Below, piece by piece: positions 1 through 11,700 of a DNA stretch of 64,000 bases (positions within the stretch are counted from its first letter, which is position 1; each line of letters opens with the position of its first letter). The notes below the pieces were generated by a model that made no database searches, was not told the DNA's origin, and saw only the letters and a program-made list of their open reading frames with translations. The translations under genes and the position numbers were made by a program. The stretch is from Ligula intestinalis (Eukaryota; Platyhelminthes; Cestoda; Diphyllobothriidea; Diphyllobothriidae), in contig JAYGXS010000004.1 in assembly GCA_036362985.1 (NCBI GenBank), forward strand, positions 5,377,440 through 5,441,439, read 5' to 3'.

Positions 1-690
1 TTTTTCTAAGCAAAACATTCCCATTGCATGCTAACTCATCCCGCCTCCGCAAACTCAAGATTTACAAGGTTTTTTGTGTGGGAAAAAACCGAAGTGGAAA
101 AAGGCATTGCGTGGATGCCGTTTTCGAACCAATCACTTCACCCATTTGAGCAGGATACCACTCCAAATAACAATCAAAAAACGCTAAATGGAGGAATTGA
201 TGACCTTATCACAGTGTCTGAAGTTAATAGGGAAAACCCTAGCCATCTGGAGCTCCAGGCCCATTTCTGGCGATGGGGGCCAGGAGAAATTGGACACCAG
301 ATGAGGGGGAGGAGATAGTATGTTCTCGTATAAACCGAAAGGCAGGTATCCAAAGAAATGTATTTTCATGGAAAGGCTTCGTTTGGGATGCCTTTCCATG
401 AAAATAGTATGTTCTGTACAGAAGTAGTGAAGATTAGGTTGGAGGAAGTTGGCTGCCGCGAGGATGCGGAATTTGACACAGCGCCTCCAGCCAGGTTTCT
501 AATGAGTCAGCTTAGAATGATGATTGGCCAGACTGGACTAGGGTTGGCAGACATCAATGCGCACGTGCAAGCAGTAACGGGAGACGAGATTTTGAACCTT
601 GCACACCGAGTTAGGCCACTGAAACCTCCCCGCGTGTTAGCAAAATTACACCAACTGTTCTGTGTCGCCAAAAAATCGCCCTGGACTATT
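1..690. other. no recognisable gene
   Basis: The open frames at 28-318 and 358-828 have no family motif I recognise, and the second runs into a SINE-like repeat, so I treat both as chance ORFs. The only clear structure is the hairpin at 361-406. Confidence 0.5.
361..406. repeat. perfect 17-bp stem hairpin
   Basis: Arms at 361-377 and 390-406 are exact reverse complements around a 12-nt loop. A 12-bp direct repeat, ATAGTATGTTCT, lies at 315-326 and again at 404-415, overlapping the end of the right arm. A related hairpin with the same loop length lies at 5211-5244. No protein function is implied; it may be a tiny foldback insertion. Confidence 0.75.
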
Positions 691-699
691 TCATTGTCT

Positions 700-905
700 A
701 AACGAAAAGACAGCGAACTCGTGGCTCAATTGTTAGTGCGTTTGCATCTGACCAGAGAGATCGCGGGTTCGAAACTTGAGTGTGGCAGCAATTTCATCTG
801 CAACACTGGAGTTGGGTATCATAGCTGACGATGGCTAATGAGCCAGAAATGGCCATTCTAGTGTCCCATATCTTTGTCGGAAATACCAAAGCATCTCTGT
901 TGTGT
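700..905 (+). repeat. tRNA-derived SINE-like repeat, copy a
   Basis: A tRNA-like head with a pol III B-box-like GGGTTCGAAAC near 770 is followed by a body containing GATGGCTAATGAGCCAG and AAATGGCCATTC (about 829-860). The same body recurs near 6435, 6703, 13885 and 26188, so it is a dispersed family. Its exact ends are uncertain. Confidence 0.55.
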
Positions 906-960
906 CCCCCCAGTTGTATGTGTGGGTTGAAAGACAGAAAGGATAGCCAAGAATAGTTGA

Positions 961-1190
961 TTATAGCAATTCCTGCATACACATCAACTCTGCACGTGTC
1001 AGTCGACTTGTCCCGTGTTCGCTAGTCAGTCTTCTGTCGTTGCGACACGGCGTTCTCGTCGGCAGCAAATCCCGCCTCCCGTGGCTGCTCTTAGAGTTAA
1101 AGGCAATCGGTCCGTGCCCGCTGTGTCCCTTCTTATTGGTCCCTCTGGGTAGCCATCGGAAGCTGGTTGACCTCTCAAGTAAATGCATGA
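961..1190 (-). repeat. probable degenerate LTR fragment
   Basis: This stretch resembles part of the LTR at 37229-37742, including a shared TCTTATTGGTCCCTC block and similar flanks. It lies just downstream, in the minus direction, of the gypsy pol relic at 1520-3260, where that element's 3' LTR would be expected. The assignment rests on by-eye similarity. Confidence 0.35.
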
Positions 1191-1519
1191 TTCGGCGGTG
1201 TTTTTATCTTTGGTTGGTTAGCTGGCTGGCTAGTAGCCCTCGTTGGATCAGGAGCCCCGTCGGGTGGGCCTCAATCCCGGCGGCGAGGAGGAGGAGTTGG
1301 AGCAGAACGGTCGGGAGGAGCTGCTCCGTCATCAAAAACACAGATGGAGAGGAGGGGAGATAGATCCACCGTAGGGAGGTTTGGTGTAGCAGACCTTGGC
1401 GCCATGAGGGCGGGTGAAACGCGACGAAGACGCGTCTGCTGTGGTTTCCCTTACCTGTGGTCACAGCTCTTCGTGTCTGTGCGCTTACCTCTCTTCGCGC
1501 GCCTTTGCTCAGTGTGACT

Positions 1520-2700
1520 TCAGGATGTCTGTCTGTCTGGATGGCAAGGGTGGGGGCTCACGTGCTCGGCTGTCCTACCACATCCTGCTGTTAAAAGGTT
1601 TACGTCGTAAGTTTGGCGGTTAGGGAAGCATCTATTCCTAGTCGATCTCCTGAGGGCCTGGTGCTCCTCTGGGACCTCAACCTTGGGAGTCGGAATGCTG
1701 AAAATGTCGCAAAGTAAGTCCAGGGCCAGCTGATTGTCTGATCCCGTTCGGTGTCTTAGCTGGTTTACATGTCTACCTACAGGTCCTCTATTTTTTTTGA
1801 TTTCAAAACTATGCCGTCTGCTTTTTTTGATTCTGCCCTCCATCTAGGGGCCTCCTGTAGCAGAGTTTCGTAAGTATTGATAGAAATCTCGGGACACAGG
1901 CTTCAGGTACTGGAGACGCACACCAGGTTGTCTGCCCAGAAATCTTTTCGCTGGAGTTGATCCACCTATTTCAGCTTTGGGTGTCGTTCGGTAGCCTAAT
2001 AGGAACGTGTTCAAGTGTTCCATCTTGACGCCCAAGTTCTACATATTTCTCACTGCCCTTTTAAATGTGCCGAAAAACCTTTCGGCCTTGCCGTTTGATT
2101 GAGAATGGAAGGACGGCGAAGTTATGTGTTTTACTCCCCACTTTTAGCACACCTGCTGGACTGTTGCTGCGGTGAACTGGGTCCCATTATCGGTTATGAT
2201 CTTAGTTGGGGATCAGTATCATGCGATTAACTCCTCGGTTATCCCCACCGTGTTTTCAGCCATGATGATAGGAACATCGAAAACTTCTAACCATTTTGAC
2301 CATGCATCCGCAACGATTCGAAAAGTCTTGTTGAAAAAGAGCCCGCGTAATCCATGTGAATTCTGATCCAGGGTTTCGTGGTTTCTGACCGCGGTACTGG
2401 TGGGACTTTCGGTGGGTTCTTCGCAAAATGTCCACATGGGCTACAGCTTCAAACAAAAGTTTCGATGTTTTCATCAATTCCGGGCCAATAGACATACTTC
2501 CTTGCCAACTGTTTCATCCGCGTCATACCCGGATGTCCTACATGCAGCTCTCGCAATGCGTGTGCTATATACTTTGCCGGCACAATAACGCGGTCATCGT
2601 ACATTATGCAGTCCTGTATGATACACAACTGATCCTTTCGATTTTTAAAAACCTTCACAGATAAGTGGAGTTTGTCTTCGTCAGGCCATCCATGAAGCAT
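1520..2700 (-). pseudogene. gypsy integrase, broken
   Basis: Minus-strand frames contain an HHCC-type start (LRELHVGHPGMTRM, then YVYWPGI), a core stretch with FFNKTFRIVADAWSKWLEV carrying one expected catalytic Asp, then FLLGYRTTP and a GRxxGVRL-like segment typical of the integrase tail. The last part (1520-1843) has GPVGRHVNQLRHR and an RRSTRNR-like basic motif, as in gypsy C-terminal modules. At least two frame changes separate these parts. The product would join retrotransposon cDNA into chromosomes, but this copy cannot make it. Confidence 0.75.
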
Positions 2701-3144
2701 AAATTCCCTTACATGACGTGGTAATGAGTCATCCGCTGTTGCAGCTCTGATGTGTTCTACTGTTATGTGAACCTGTCTGAAAACTTGCCCAAGTTCTTCG
2801 TCATCATGGGCGAGAGTTTGTGCTTATGTTACTTTTTCCTGGCTTTCCTGATCTTCACTTAAGCTTGACAGCGCGTCTGGGGCTCAAGATTCCTGTGTGG
2901 GTATGTATTGAATATTGAAGTTGTAATTTAAAAGGATATTGGCCCATCTCTGTATACTTTTCACAATATTCTGCGGTATACCAGCGTTCGTTCCCACAAG
3001 GGCTGGTGAACCGTGTGTAAGGTAAAATGTCTGCCTACATATAGACTGGTGAAATTGTCGAACAGCGAAAATTATAGCCAGGGTCTCCTTTTTCTACCTG
3101 ACTGTAATTTTTTCTGCTTTTTTCAATGATCTTGCCGCATGCAT

Positions 3145-3235
3145 TTACGGCTGAATTTTTCCGTCCCCATTCTTTTGGAGTAAGATAGCGCCCAGTTCAT
3201 AGTCAGAGGCATCGGCCTGGACGATAGTTTCATTT
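3145..3235 (-). pseudogene. gypsy RNase H fragment
   Basis: The minus frame contains ETIVQADASDYELGAILLQ, the start of the RNase H domain following the reverse transcriptase in Ty3/gypsy elements (first catalytic Asp within DAS). The upstream part of that frame is unrelated-looking, and the downstream sequence to 2700 is frame-broken. Confidence 0.7.
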
Positions 3236-3260
3236 TTCAACCGTCTGCGTTTCCCGTAAT

Positions 3261-4740
3261 TCAGTACTTTTGAGTGCTTCGGAAAGAAGAATTTCCGCCA
3301 CCGCATTGCATTCTGCCGTCGGCGTTTCGATGCCGTAGAATTCAGCGGAAAAAAACAAGCAAGGCCTAAGTGCTTACTGCGTTTCCCACCCTCCTCCCCT
3401 CTTACGTCCATGCTAAACAACTGTCCTTCCCCTCCCGGCCAGCAGGCGTGTATGAAGCTATCGCCCTCTGAGGACCCGATTTCGTGGCAGAATTATGCCT
3501 ATAAATTGTTACAGCAAAGTACAAGTTTCAATAATGTTATCACATATGCGCAGGCCTCTGCACCGATACCACGCGTTACCTTGACGCGGTGGAGCACTCT
3601 CTCGGAAGACCTAAAAGTACTGCACACAAAAGGACGTGATTCCTGCAGCACTATTAGGCAGCCTTCTAGGCAGACGGCAGAGGGCAGTCAGGTTGCATAA
3701 CTATTCCTCTCTGATTAATGCTCGGCAACAGCTGGTGCCATCTAAGTGCCAGTTGGTAGACCAGACGCAAAAAATATGGTTCAACTAGTCGGCCTCCGTT
3801 AAATTAGGGCACAAATACGCGAAACGCAGACCAAGGTGCGTCAACTGGAACAAACCGTTTTTAATACTGCTTTCACTGTTTATTTTTCTAAACTGCCTAG
3901 TCCGTACAAGTTATGTCCATTTGCGGCCAAGGCAGGGTAAATTCTACTTCAAACGAATGTTTGTTTCAGATAGACGCCTGGTGAAGCATTCTTTCGGCAT
4001 CCTCCCACTACTTGTAGAAGACAATTTTTTACGAAAAAAGAATAGAATTACTCGCTTCAGCTGGCGTTCTATTTACCGAGTGCAGAAAGAAAATTTTCAT
4101 CGTTTAAAGGAACAGCAACCCAGATTCGTGTATGATGATCTTCAGTGTGTTTGTAAGATGACTTGCATATTGCTACAGAATACAAGAGAATAATAAAAAC
4201 GCCACAATTTAAAAAAACCAATTTAAATTCACTCACCTTACCATCATAACCGTGTCTTTGGAAAAGACATTGGAAAAAACCACGCGATACAATCTGGCCC
4301 CGTAGCGTTTTGACAAATCATGTGCCATGGTAATAATGATGATAATGATCCAAATGTGTAGCGGAAATTTTACTTTCGTATCGAATTATCACCGTGAGCT
4401 AGTATTCAGCAGATATCTATGCTGGTTTTTGTTCAACAACGCATTGTAGCCTTTTTGATTAATTGAAATTGTCGGTGTACAGTCGCATAGTCTAGGATCG
4501 GACTCACTTTAGCAAACGAAAACCCCAGCATTCCTTTGTAAACGTGGACAGCCGTCAAGGTCATATGCCATGTAATATGTCAAGGTCATATGTAATGTCA
4601 TCGTGGCTGTACCCACACGATAACCTCAAACCTGGACCGGACAGACTTTCACGCGATCCTGTGCACGTGCCCAGCTGGTCAAGCCGCTGTCACCTCTCAG
4701 ACGGTGAGTTGCACACGGACTACAAGGACAACGACAGTCA
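3261..4740. other. unassigned sequence
   Basis: ORFs at 3410-3700 and 3921-4193 show no motif I recognise and no splice-flanked structure. I see no repeat family here. Confidence 0.4.
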
Positions 4741-4746
4741 ACCCCA

Positions 4747-4929
4747 TTGAGAAGAAGACTCGATTGTTGGGACAATATGTTTATTCGTCTCACGTTTCGA
4801 CATCCGTCGCGGATTCATAATCAGAGACATGAGTAGCAGAAACAGGTTCTGCTACTCATGTCTCTGAAATGGATATCGAAACGTCAGGCGAATAAACATA
4901 TTGTCCCAGCGATCGAGTCTTCTTCTCAA
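4747..4929. repeat. PLE tail foldback (near-perfect palindrome)
   Basis: The left arm (4747-4839) is the minus-strand PLE tail beginning TTGAGAAGAAGAC. The right arm (4849-4929) is the same tail on the plus strand ending CTTCTTCTC. They meet at a few-nucleotide loop. The left arm carries the hammerhead-like segment, and the right arm has a short internal deletion through it. The right arm runs on into PLE 5' coding sequence. Confidence 0.85.
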
Positions 4930-5205
4930 TTGCTTCCTGGTACACGCATGTTCGCTTGCATTGGCAATTTATTTGAGCGCGATGCGCTTAGATCGGCCCG
5001 ACGATGGGAAACATTTACCCTTCGTGAGGCCTCAACCTATTCGCAGATCCGGTTTCTGCACAGATGTCTTGACAATAACGTGTTGCCGAAGAGTCAACCT
5101 CGTTGTCGGGCTTTGCCCCGAGGTGGGGACATACGGTGTGCAGGCTTTACACCAGCGCCACAATCACCGGCCGGAGACAGCAGTGGCCGGTTATGTACAC
5201 AATAA
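4930..5205 (+). pseudogene. PLE 5' coding fragment
   Basis: After the block CTTCTCAATTG and the CGCATGTTCGCTTGCATTGG segment, the frame reads LRSARRWETFTL and YSQIRFLHRCLDNNVLPKS. A matching stretch (SARRWES, then AQLRFLHTCMD) occurs at 52147-52240 at the head of another PLE. It therefore marks the N-terminal region of the PLE ORF. The frame ends at 5205 without any reverse transcriptase. Confidence 0.65.
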
Positions 5206-5210
5206 ACTCT

Positions 5211-5244
5211 CAAGGAAAGGCGTCCCACAGGATGCCTTTCTTTG
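5211..5244. repeat. 11-bp hairpin with 12-nt loop
   Basis: Arms 5211-5221 and 5234-5244 pair with one mismatch. The core GGAAAGGC / GCCTTTC and the 12-nt loop ending GGAT match the hairpin at 361-406. Confidence 0.55.
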
Positions 5245-5451
5245 AAATTGGGAAGCCCGCCTTCCAGTTTATACGACACAATAAACTCGCCTCTGGGTGG
5301 CTTCCAAACTTTCGCCCTTCTTATTGTGTTCTCCCCTGGGGATTCCAGAGGGCTTAATTAGACGGTGACACAACCAGAAGTCACCGTTACAACAGATGCC
5401 ACGTTTAACACTTTTTTCTCGTTGTCCTGAGCTCTTATCATTCTTTTTCAG

Positions 5452-5620
5452 CATGCAACCCATATTCCTCACTTACGTGCCTTATCCCGTCTACCAATGG
5501 TGCTACCAACCACAAGTGCTACCGCTACCTCAGCAGACAATGACCCCAAGCGCATATATGACGCAGGCCATCACGGTGCCACAGAACGCAACCGGACCTC
5601 AAGTAATCACCTACCAGGTG
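5452..5620 (+). CDS. candidate first exon of gene A (low certainty)
   Basis: A frame with a Pro/Gln/Tyr-rich composition starts at ATG 5453, one base after a strong acceptor (TTCTTTTTCAG, 5441-5451). It can end at a donor CAG|GTGCC at 5620/5621. The phase does not join simply to the acceptor at 5716, so another small exon or a different acceptor would be needed. The acceptor placed right before the ATG could also be a spliced-leader trans-splice site, which flatworms use. Composition and position are the only support. Confidence 0.3.
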
Positions 5621-5716
5621 CCACCCGGCCAATCCTATCAAATATTTCCTCTATATTTCTACCACTGAAGGACCGAGCCAATACGCGTCTGACCCGGCGC
5701 CGGTCCTCCATATCAG

Positions 5717-8700
5717 GGGCGTTTGGAGCGCTGTGTGTGCCCTCGCTGTACGCCACTTACCCATCGCCCGTGTCTCCCTCGTACTGGCAGGTGCGTCCCA
5801 AGGTCAACCCTTTGGACTTGTGTGGCCGTGATGGCGGCGCTCGCATTACCATGGAGACCAAGGACGCTACCTATCACAATCAGTGCAGAAGCGAGATAAA
5901 ACAACGAGAGGAAGCTGAACGCTACCATGGCGCATGGCAGCGCTATTACTATGGAAGTCAGCCTGAAAAGGAACTGTATAGGTAAGGTCTGATTGGATTG
6001 GCAAAAATGATATTTACCGCCCTTTTTAGGCTGTATCTCCGTGAGGCTCTGAAGACGCAAATACGGGAAGTGGAGGAACGGAAGAGAGAAGAAAAAATAA
6101 AAGATTCTGTTGGTAGGCCAATTTTGTTTGTTGCGACTACTGATACTTTGGATTGCTAGAGTTTCCGCGCATTACGAAGATGGTGAATGCTGAACGGGCA
6201 ACAGAACTGGAGGCTACCAAAAAACATAGGCAATACCTCATGGCTTTCAGAGATGCCAACAAACAGGTAAGTTACGGTTTGGAGGGTTGATTCACCAACT
6301 AGCGTCTAAAACTTCTGATTTCAGTTTGAAATGCCAGTTTCTAAGTCATTAGGGATATGAGGTAGAGTGTTCAACTCAATGACCAAAAGTCCCGGGTTCG
6401 ATTCTTGGGGGTTCTAACCCTTGAAATTGTGTATGACCGGCTGATGACGGCCAACAAGCCAGAAATGGCCATTCCGGTCTCGCTTTGATTTTGCGGATTC
6501 ACATCTGGAGGTCATATGCTAGAAACTGCATAGAGAACGTTGGGGGGCCTATTGAGGAGCCGAACCCCTCGTTGCTGTATCATGCAATAGCAAAAACATC
6601 GTCGAAACACGTGTCTGGGCTTTTAGCTAGTGTCTATGCGGAAGTTGGGTATAACGTCATTGTCATACATATAGAGTAAATCCGAAAAAGCAAAGGGAGA
6701 CCGGAATGGCCATTTCTGGCTTATTAGCCATCGTCAGCCAGTCATACCCAACCTTGAGGGTTGGAACCCCCAACATTTGAGCCTGGGACCGGTCTCCCTT
6801 TGCTTTATCGGATCCACTCCATTCAAATTGCGGTTCAAATTTCTCGTCCTCCGTGGGAAATACTATTTTCGGGATTTCGGACCAGCTAGCACTCTGGCGG
6901 ACGCTCGTTATTAGCTATTGGATTCGTTTTCACAACATCCCTAGCCTCAGAAGCCACGGCAGGCACTACTCAAAACAAGCAACATCTCCGTGACCGCCTT
7001 CCGTCAACAATTCTCAGGGATTCCAGCTATTTACAAACGGCTGAATCATCCCAATATCCTTTCCATACAGTAAATCGCTTTATAAATATTGCATAGAGCT
7101 TTAATATCGTTTAAATTTACTTCGATCTATGATGGGAAGCAAAACTAAACGAACAGCGCAACGTGTAAAATGTCTGCCGCGAGTGGGACTTGAGCCCAAA
7201 ACCCGTGGTTCACGGGCATCGGTCGTTACCATTAGACCACAAAAGCGCACGATTTCCACGGATTTAATTCAGGATATAAGCCCAAATCGCAATTTCGAGG
7301 GTAGAAACCGCATGGTTGGCGCAACGAAATCGCGCCCTGCTAAAAGGCCTAGAAGTCCTCGGAGCTCAATAGACACAAAGTACGAAGACCGAGATGGCAT
7401 ATCAGAAATGGAACTTTCCAAGACATTTTCCGTCATGCAGAAAGATATGGTATGCCTTTAAACGGAATTAGCGGAACTGAAGTCACTTTTGCATATTCTA
7501 ACGCATGGCTCGATGTCGGAGACGACTAAAAGCCGAGAAAAGGCCAAGACGAAGAAAACAGAGTAGGTTTCCATACTCCATAAGTAAACTACAGCAGAAC
7601 CAGTAGTGGAACTCGACCTAGTCGAAGAGTCGGAAATCCACGAAAATGTAGAAGACCTAGGAGTCGAACCCTGTACGTTGGGCCAACAGGCAGACGGTGT
7701 CACCACTAGACTAGCAGACCACGATGAAGGGACTGAACATTTCCTTACTCAAAGGGTGTCGTGCTTAACACAGTCCCAAAAACCAAGCAGGCGGTGTCTA
7801 AGATACAAGTAAGAACTAGTCTGGTTGCGTCTCCCAAAAAGCCCAAGACACCACCGACTACCACACAAAAAGGTGGCCTTGGCACAAAAAAGGAGCTGTC
7901 GTGTCCTCCCAATTATCAAATGCCGGAGCTTAGGAATCTCACAGCCCAAGTCGAGGATGCCCACACGTCGGTAGGGTCCACTTATAAGGCTTATAGCCCG
8001 TTATTTAATCGCAGCCAGTGCATCGTCATACAAGGCATGCCTGAATCTTCTTCGGAGACCCCAAAGAATAGAATTGACCATGATAGTGATTTATTCCGCG
8101 GATACATTAAACTTCTCTTGCATGAAAATGAAGAAATGGTGGTCCCCGTCCTAAAAGCATTTAGGATAGGCCTGAAGAAGGGTCCATATACGGACTCGGG
8201 TCAACCCAGACCAATAAAATTTATACTTAAGCACGAAGAACAAGCGAAGCTACTGTTGAACAGGAAATCGCAACTACGGAACAAGTAACCAACGGTTTTT
8301 TTTTCAGCGGGAGTACTCGCCAGCCGAGAAGGAGAAGTGGAGGGCACTGAAAATTGAACTCCACAGGAGATCCAATGCGGGCGAGAGGAACCTGCGAATA
8401 ATTATCATGGAAATCATCACCACCCAGAGGTAATTCCTCTGGAGACAGCCAATAGCGCTGAGTTTTACAGACAAAAAGCAGACCAAAACGCAGGCCATAA
8501 AGTAACTAATTCGCAGAGACCTTCCGGCTCCCTCGACCCACAAATCGCTCAGAACTCTATGCTAGCGAAGCTGCGCTTTCTTTATGCGAACGCACAGAGT
8601 TTGCTTCAGAAGATGGACGAGCTCAAAGATTGTATAGCTGACCTACAGCCGGATGTTATATCCTTTACAGAGACCTGGCTACAGGCCGACGTAAGGGATG

Positions 8701-11700
8701 CCGAAATTGTACCCGGAGAGTACCGAGTTTTTCGTCGGGACCGGATACATAGGAGGGGAGGGGGAATAACAGTGTTTGTCAAGAAGGGCATCATTGCGTC
8801 AGAACGCCAAATTGGTTCCTCTCATGATTGTGAAGCGCTATGGCTTAAACTGAAAACGCGTGGTGCACCCACTTTACATTTTATGACTGTCTATAGACTG
8901 CCAAATCAATCTCCAGAGGGTGGCGAGACCTTGTTTGGACTAATGCGTGAACTGGCTCAAACTGAAAATGTGCTGATCACTGGAGATTTTGACGCCCCAC
9001 TGATTAACTGGGATGAGCTATCAGTTAAAGGTTTTCATGAGTCTTTTAGCTCCAGATTCTTAAAACTGACGGGGAATCTCTCTCTCGTGCAGAATGTTAG
9101 ATTCCCAACGAGAATAAAAGAAGCACAAACAGCGATTTGTTTGGACCTCGTATTATCGAAAGATCCGATTGATACAAGCGAAATTAGGTCAATCGCGCCT
9201 CTTGGAAAGAGTGATCATGTCATGATCCTGTGGGAATATGCTTCAAACACCAATCAACCGAGAAATGCGGAGGTTCGATTAAACTACTTGCGCGGAAATT
9301 ACAGAAATGAACTGGCAGCAATAAATTGGTATGACCTTCTAACCGGTAGTCCGGATGCTGACTGGAACAGTGTCAGGGATCTTATAGGCGAAGTTATGCA
9401 TCGAAAATGTCCGCTGAAAAAAGTAAAAAAAAGGCGAACAGGCCCCCCTGGTTAACGCAAGATCTGAAGAGCCAAATAAACCACGAGAACAAACGGGCGT
9501 TTGTAGCTTAGCGGTAGAGCATTAGCCTCCGGCAAAGGCTTTCTCTGATGCGCGGGTTCAAATCCCGCCAAACGTCTAGAGTTTTTCACACTTGGGTCAA
9601 CCCAAATTAAGCAAATCTACCCAACCAACTTAATTATTAAGTCAGCCTAGTAGTCATTCTGGTGGATTCTAGATGATTGCATAGGAAATCCTGCTTGGGC
9701 AGTCAAATTGCTCCCGTATTGGTGGATTCCATATGAGCGAAAAGTTGAGCGGGTATTATTGATCTAAGTGTGAGTAAACTCATAGCGTGAAGCGGGCTTT
9801 TTGTAGCCTAGCGGTCGAGCATTATCTTCCGGCAAAGGCTTTCTCTGGTGCGCGGGTTCAAATCCCGCAAAATGCCTAGAGTTTTTCACACTTGGGTCAA
9901 CTCAAAGTAATGGCAGAATCATGGAGGACCTCCGTTTGACAGAGGAAGATGTAAAAAATGAACTTCTTGCGCTTAATGAAGCTAAGTCTCTGGTTCCAGA
10001 CAAAATACCAGCAAAGGTACTGCAAGAGCTGGCTTCGGAACTTTCCAGAACGCTTACGCACATTATTCTGTTGTTCTTTGATCGAGGCCTCCACCCATGT
10101 GATTGGAAAGTTGCGAACATATACCCTATTCACAAGGGTGGATCCAGAAACAGCGTGAACAACTATCGACCAGTGAGCCTAACTTGCATCTGCTGTAAAG
10201 TTAGGGAAAGGATCATCAAAAAGGCCACTATGAAGTTCCTCGAAGAAAAAGACTTCTTTGATGGTGCCCAACACGGGTTTCGAGGAAACCACTCCTGCCT
10301 GACCAATATGCTCTATTCTATGGAGCAGTGGTCCAAGTCATTAGGCGAAATTACCCCCGTAGATGTTGTTTACATAGACTTTAAAAAGCCTTCGATAGTG
10401 TCCCTCACTAACGGCTTCTCTACGAGGTTTGCGATTCCGGGATAAGGGGTAGTTTACTAAATTGGGTAGGATATTTTCTCATAGGCTGATCGCAGTCCGT
10501 GTACGTTGGAAACACAAAATCCTGTTCAGTGCCAGTTGCGAGTGGAGTGCCTCAGGGCTCCATTCTTGGGCCACTATTGTTCCTAATCTACGTCAACGAC
10601 TGTAGGCATGGACTGGTCAGTAATGGAGTCTTGTTTACAGATGATATTAGGATATGGCAACCCCTCAGAAACGCTCACGATGAACAAACTCTGCAAGAAG
10701 GACTTGACCGCCTAGGTGAATGGTCTAAAAAATGGTTAATGCGGTTTAACTTTGAGAAGTGTGTCACATTGCGGCTCAAGACGAAGAAAGTGAGCGCGAC
10801 GGATGACTCACACAACTGCGTACTTGATGGAAGATGCCTGTCGAACGTCAATGTACAAAAAGATCTGGGTATGGCTATTGTGCCATCCCTGAAGCCGTCT
10901 TTACAGTGTGCTAGGGCTGCCAAGAGGGTGAACATTGTTCTGTTTGCCATTAAGCGAACTTTTTTCGACAAAGACAAAAAACTATTCGGCAAAATCGATG
11001 GAAAATTTATTCGCTCACATCTGGAGTATGGCGTTCAGGCGTGGCGACCATGGATGCAGAAAGATAACCAGATGCTGGAAAGAATTCAGCGAAGAGCAAC
11101 GAAAGTTTTGAAGGGCCTCAGATCTTCATCTTACGAATGTAGACTAGAAAAACTTAAAGTTTTCCCTTGAGTATAGACAAATCCGCGGCGACCTCATATA
11201 AACTTACCGCCTCGTTAGGAATCGGGAGTTTGCCCTGAAGTTTGATGACTTCGTCGCCTTCGCCAGTTCAACCAACCTCCGTGGGAAATCCCTCAAACTG
11301 CGGGGAACCCTATCCCATCTAGAAGTCCGCAAGCAGTCGTTCTCACAACGAGTCATCGGTGCCTGGAGCGGACTGCCCGAGGAGGTCGTAATGGTGAACT
11401 CCACAGATGCATTCCAACGAAAACTGGATGAACATCTACTTAACAGTTACCCGTCATATGTACAAGGCACCAGGAAATACCTATAGATAAAAATTAACAT
11501 TTGTATATGCGTCTCACTATTTTACAGTAACACATTTTATGTTGGATATATTATGTACACAAGAGACTATTCTGACTGCTCACATGCACACGTAAAAATT
11601 TGAACATGTATATATGTTACTCACTGTTTATAGTAACATATTTTATGTTGGATATTTCATGCATACTGTTTTCAATAGGGTCTTCAAAGGCATTGCCTAC

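Larger units (their letters stand above)
1520..3260 (-). mobile_element. decayed Ty3/gypsy retrotransposon pol region
   Basis: Read on the minus strand, the order is RNase H fragment (about 3145-3235), integrase zinc-binding domain (about 2449-2700), integrase core (about 2219-2440) and integrase C-terminal region (1520-2035). This is the normal Ty3/gypsy order. Frames are broken several times, so it is inactive. No protease or intact reverse transcriptase was recognised upstream. Confidence 0.75.
7330..11480 (+). mobile_element. CR1-like LINE, nearly full length but broken, in intron 3 of gene A
   Basis: Parts occur in standard order on the sense strand: an ORF1-like region (about 7330-8420), an apurinic-type endonuclease (8559-9455), reverse transcriptase (9921-11170) and a C-terminal segment (11171-11480). 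The 3' region carries a duplicated TTTTATGTTGGATAT motif (about 11536 and 11640). The section that normally links endonuclease and reverse transcriptase is replaced by a tRNA-like repeat pair (9495-9906). Frameshifts and stops make it non-autonomous. Confidence 0.85.

Noticed and set aside
358..828. A 156-codon ORF as a host gene
   Set aside because: No motif, it starts in a hairpin and ends in a SINE-like repeat.
3921..4193. A basic 90-codon ORF
   Set aside because: No recognisable domain or splice context; probably chance.
9495..9906. Two functional tRNA genes
   Set aside because: A and B boxes are good, but the anticodon arm is offset by two extra bases, copy 2 has a weakened acceptor stem, and both sit in a repeated unit inside a LINE.
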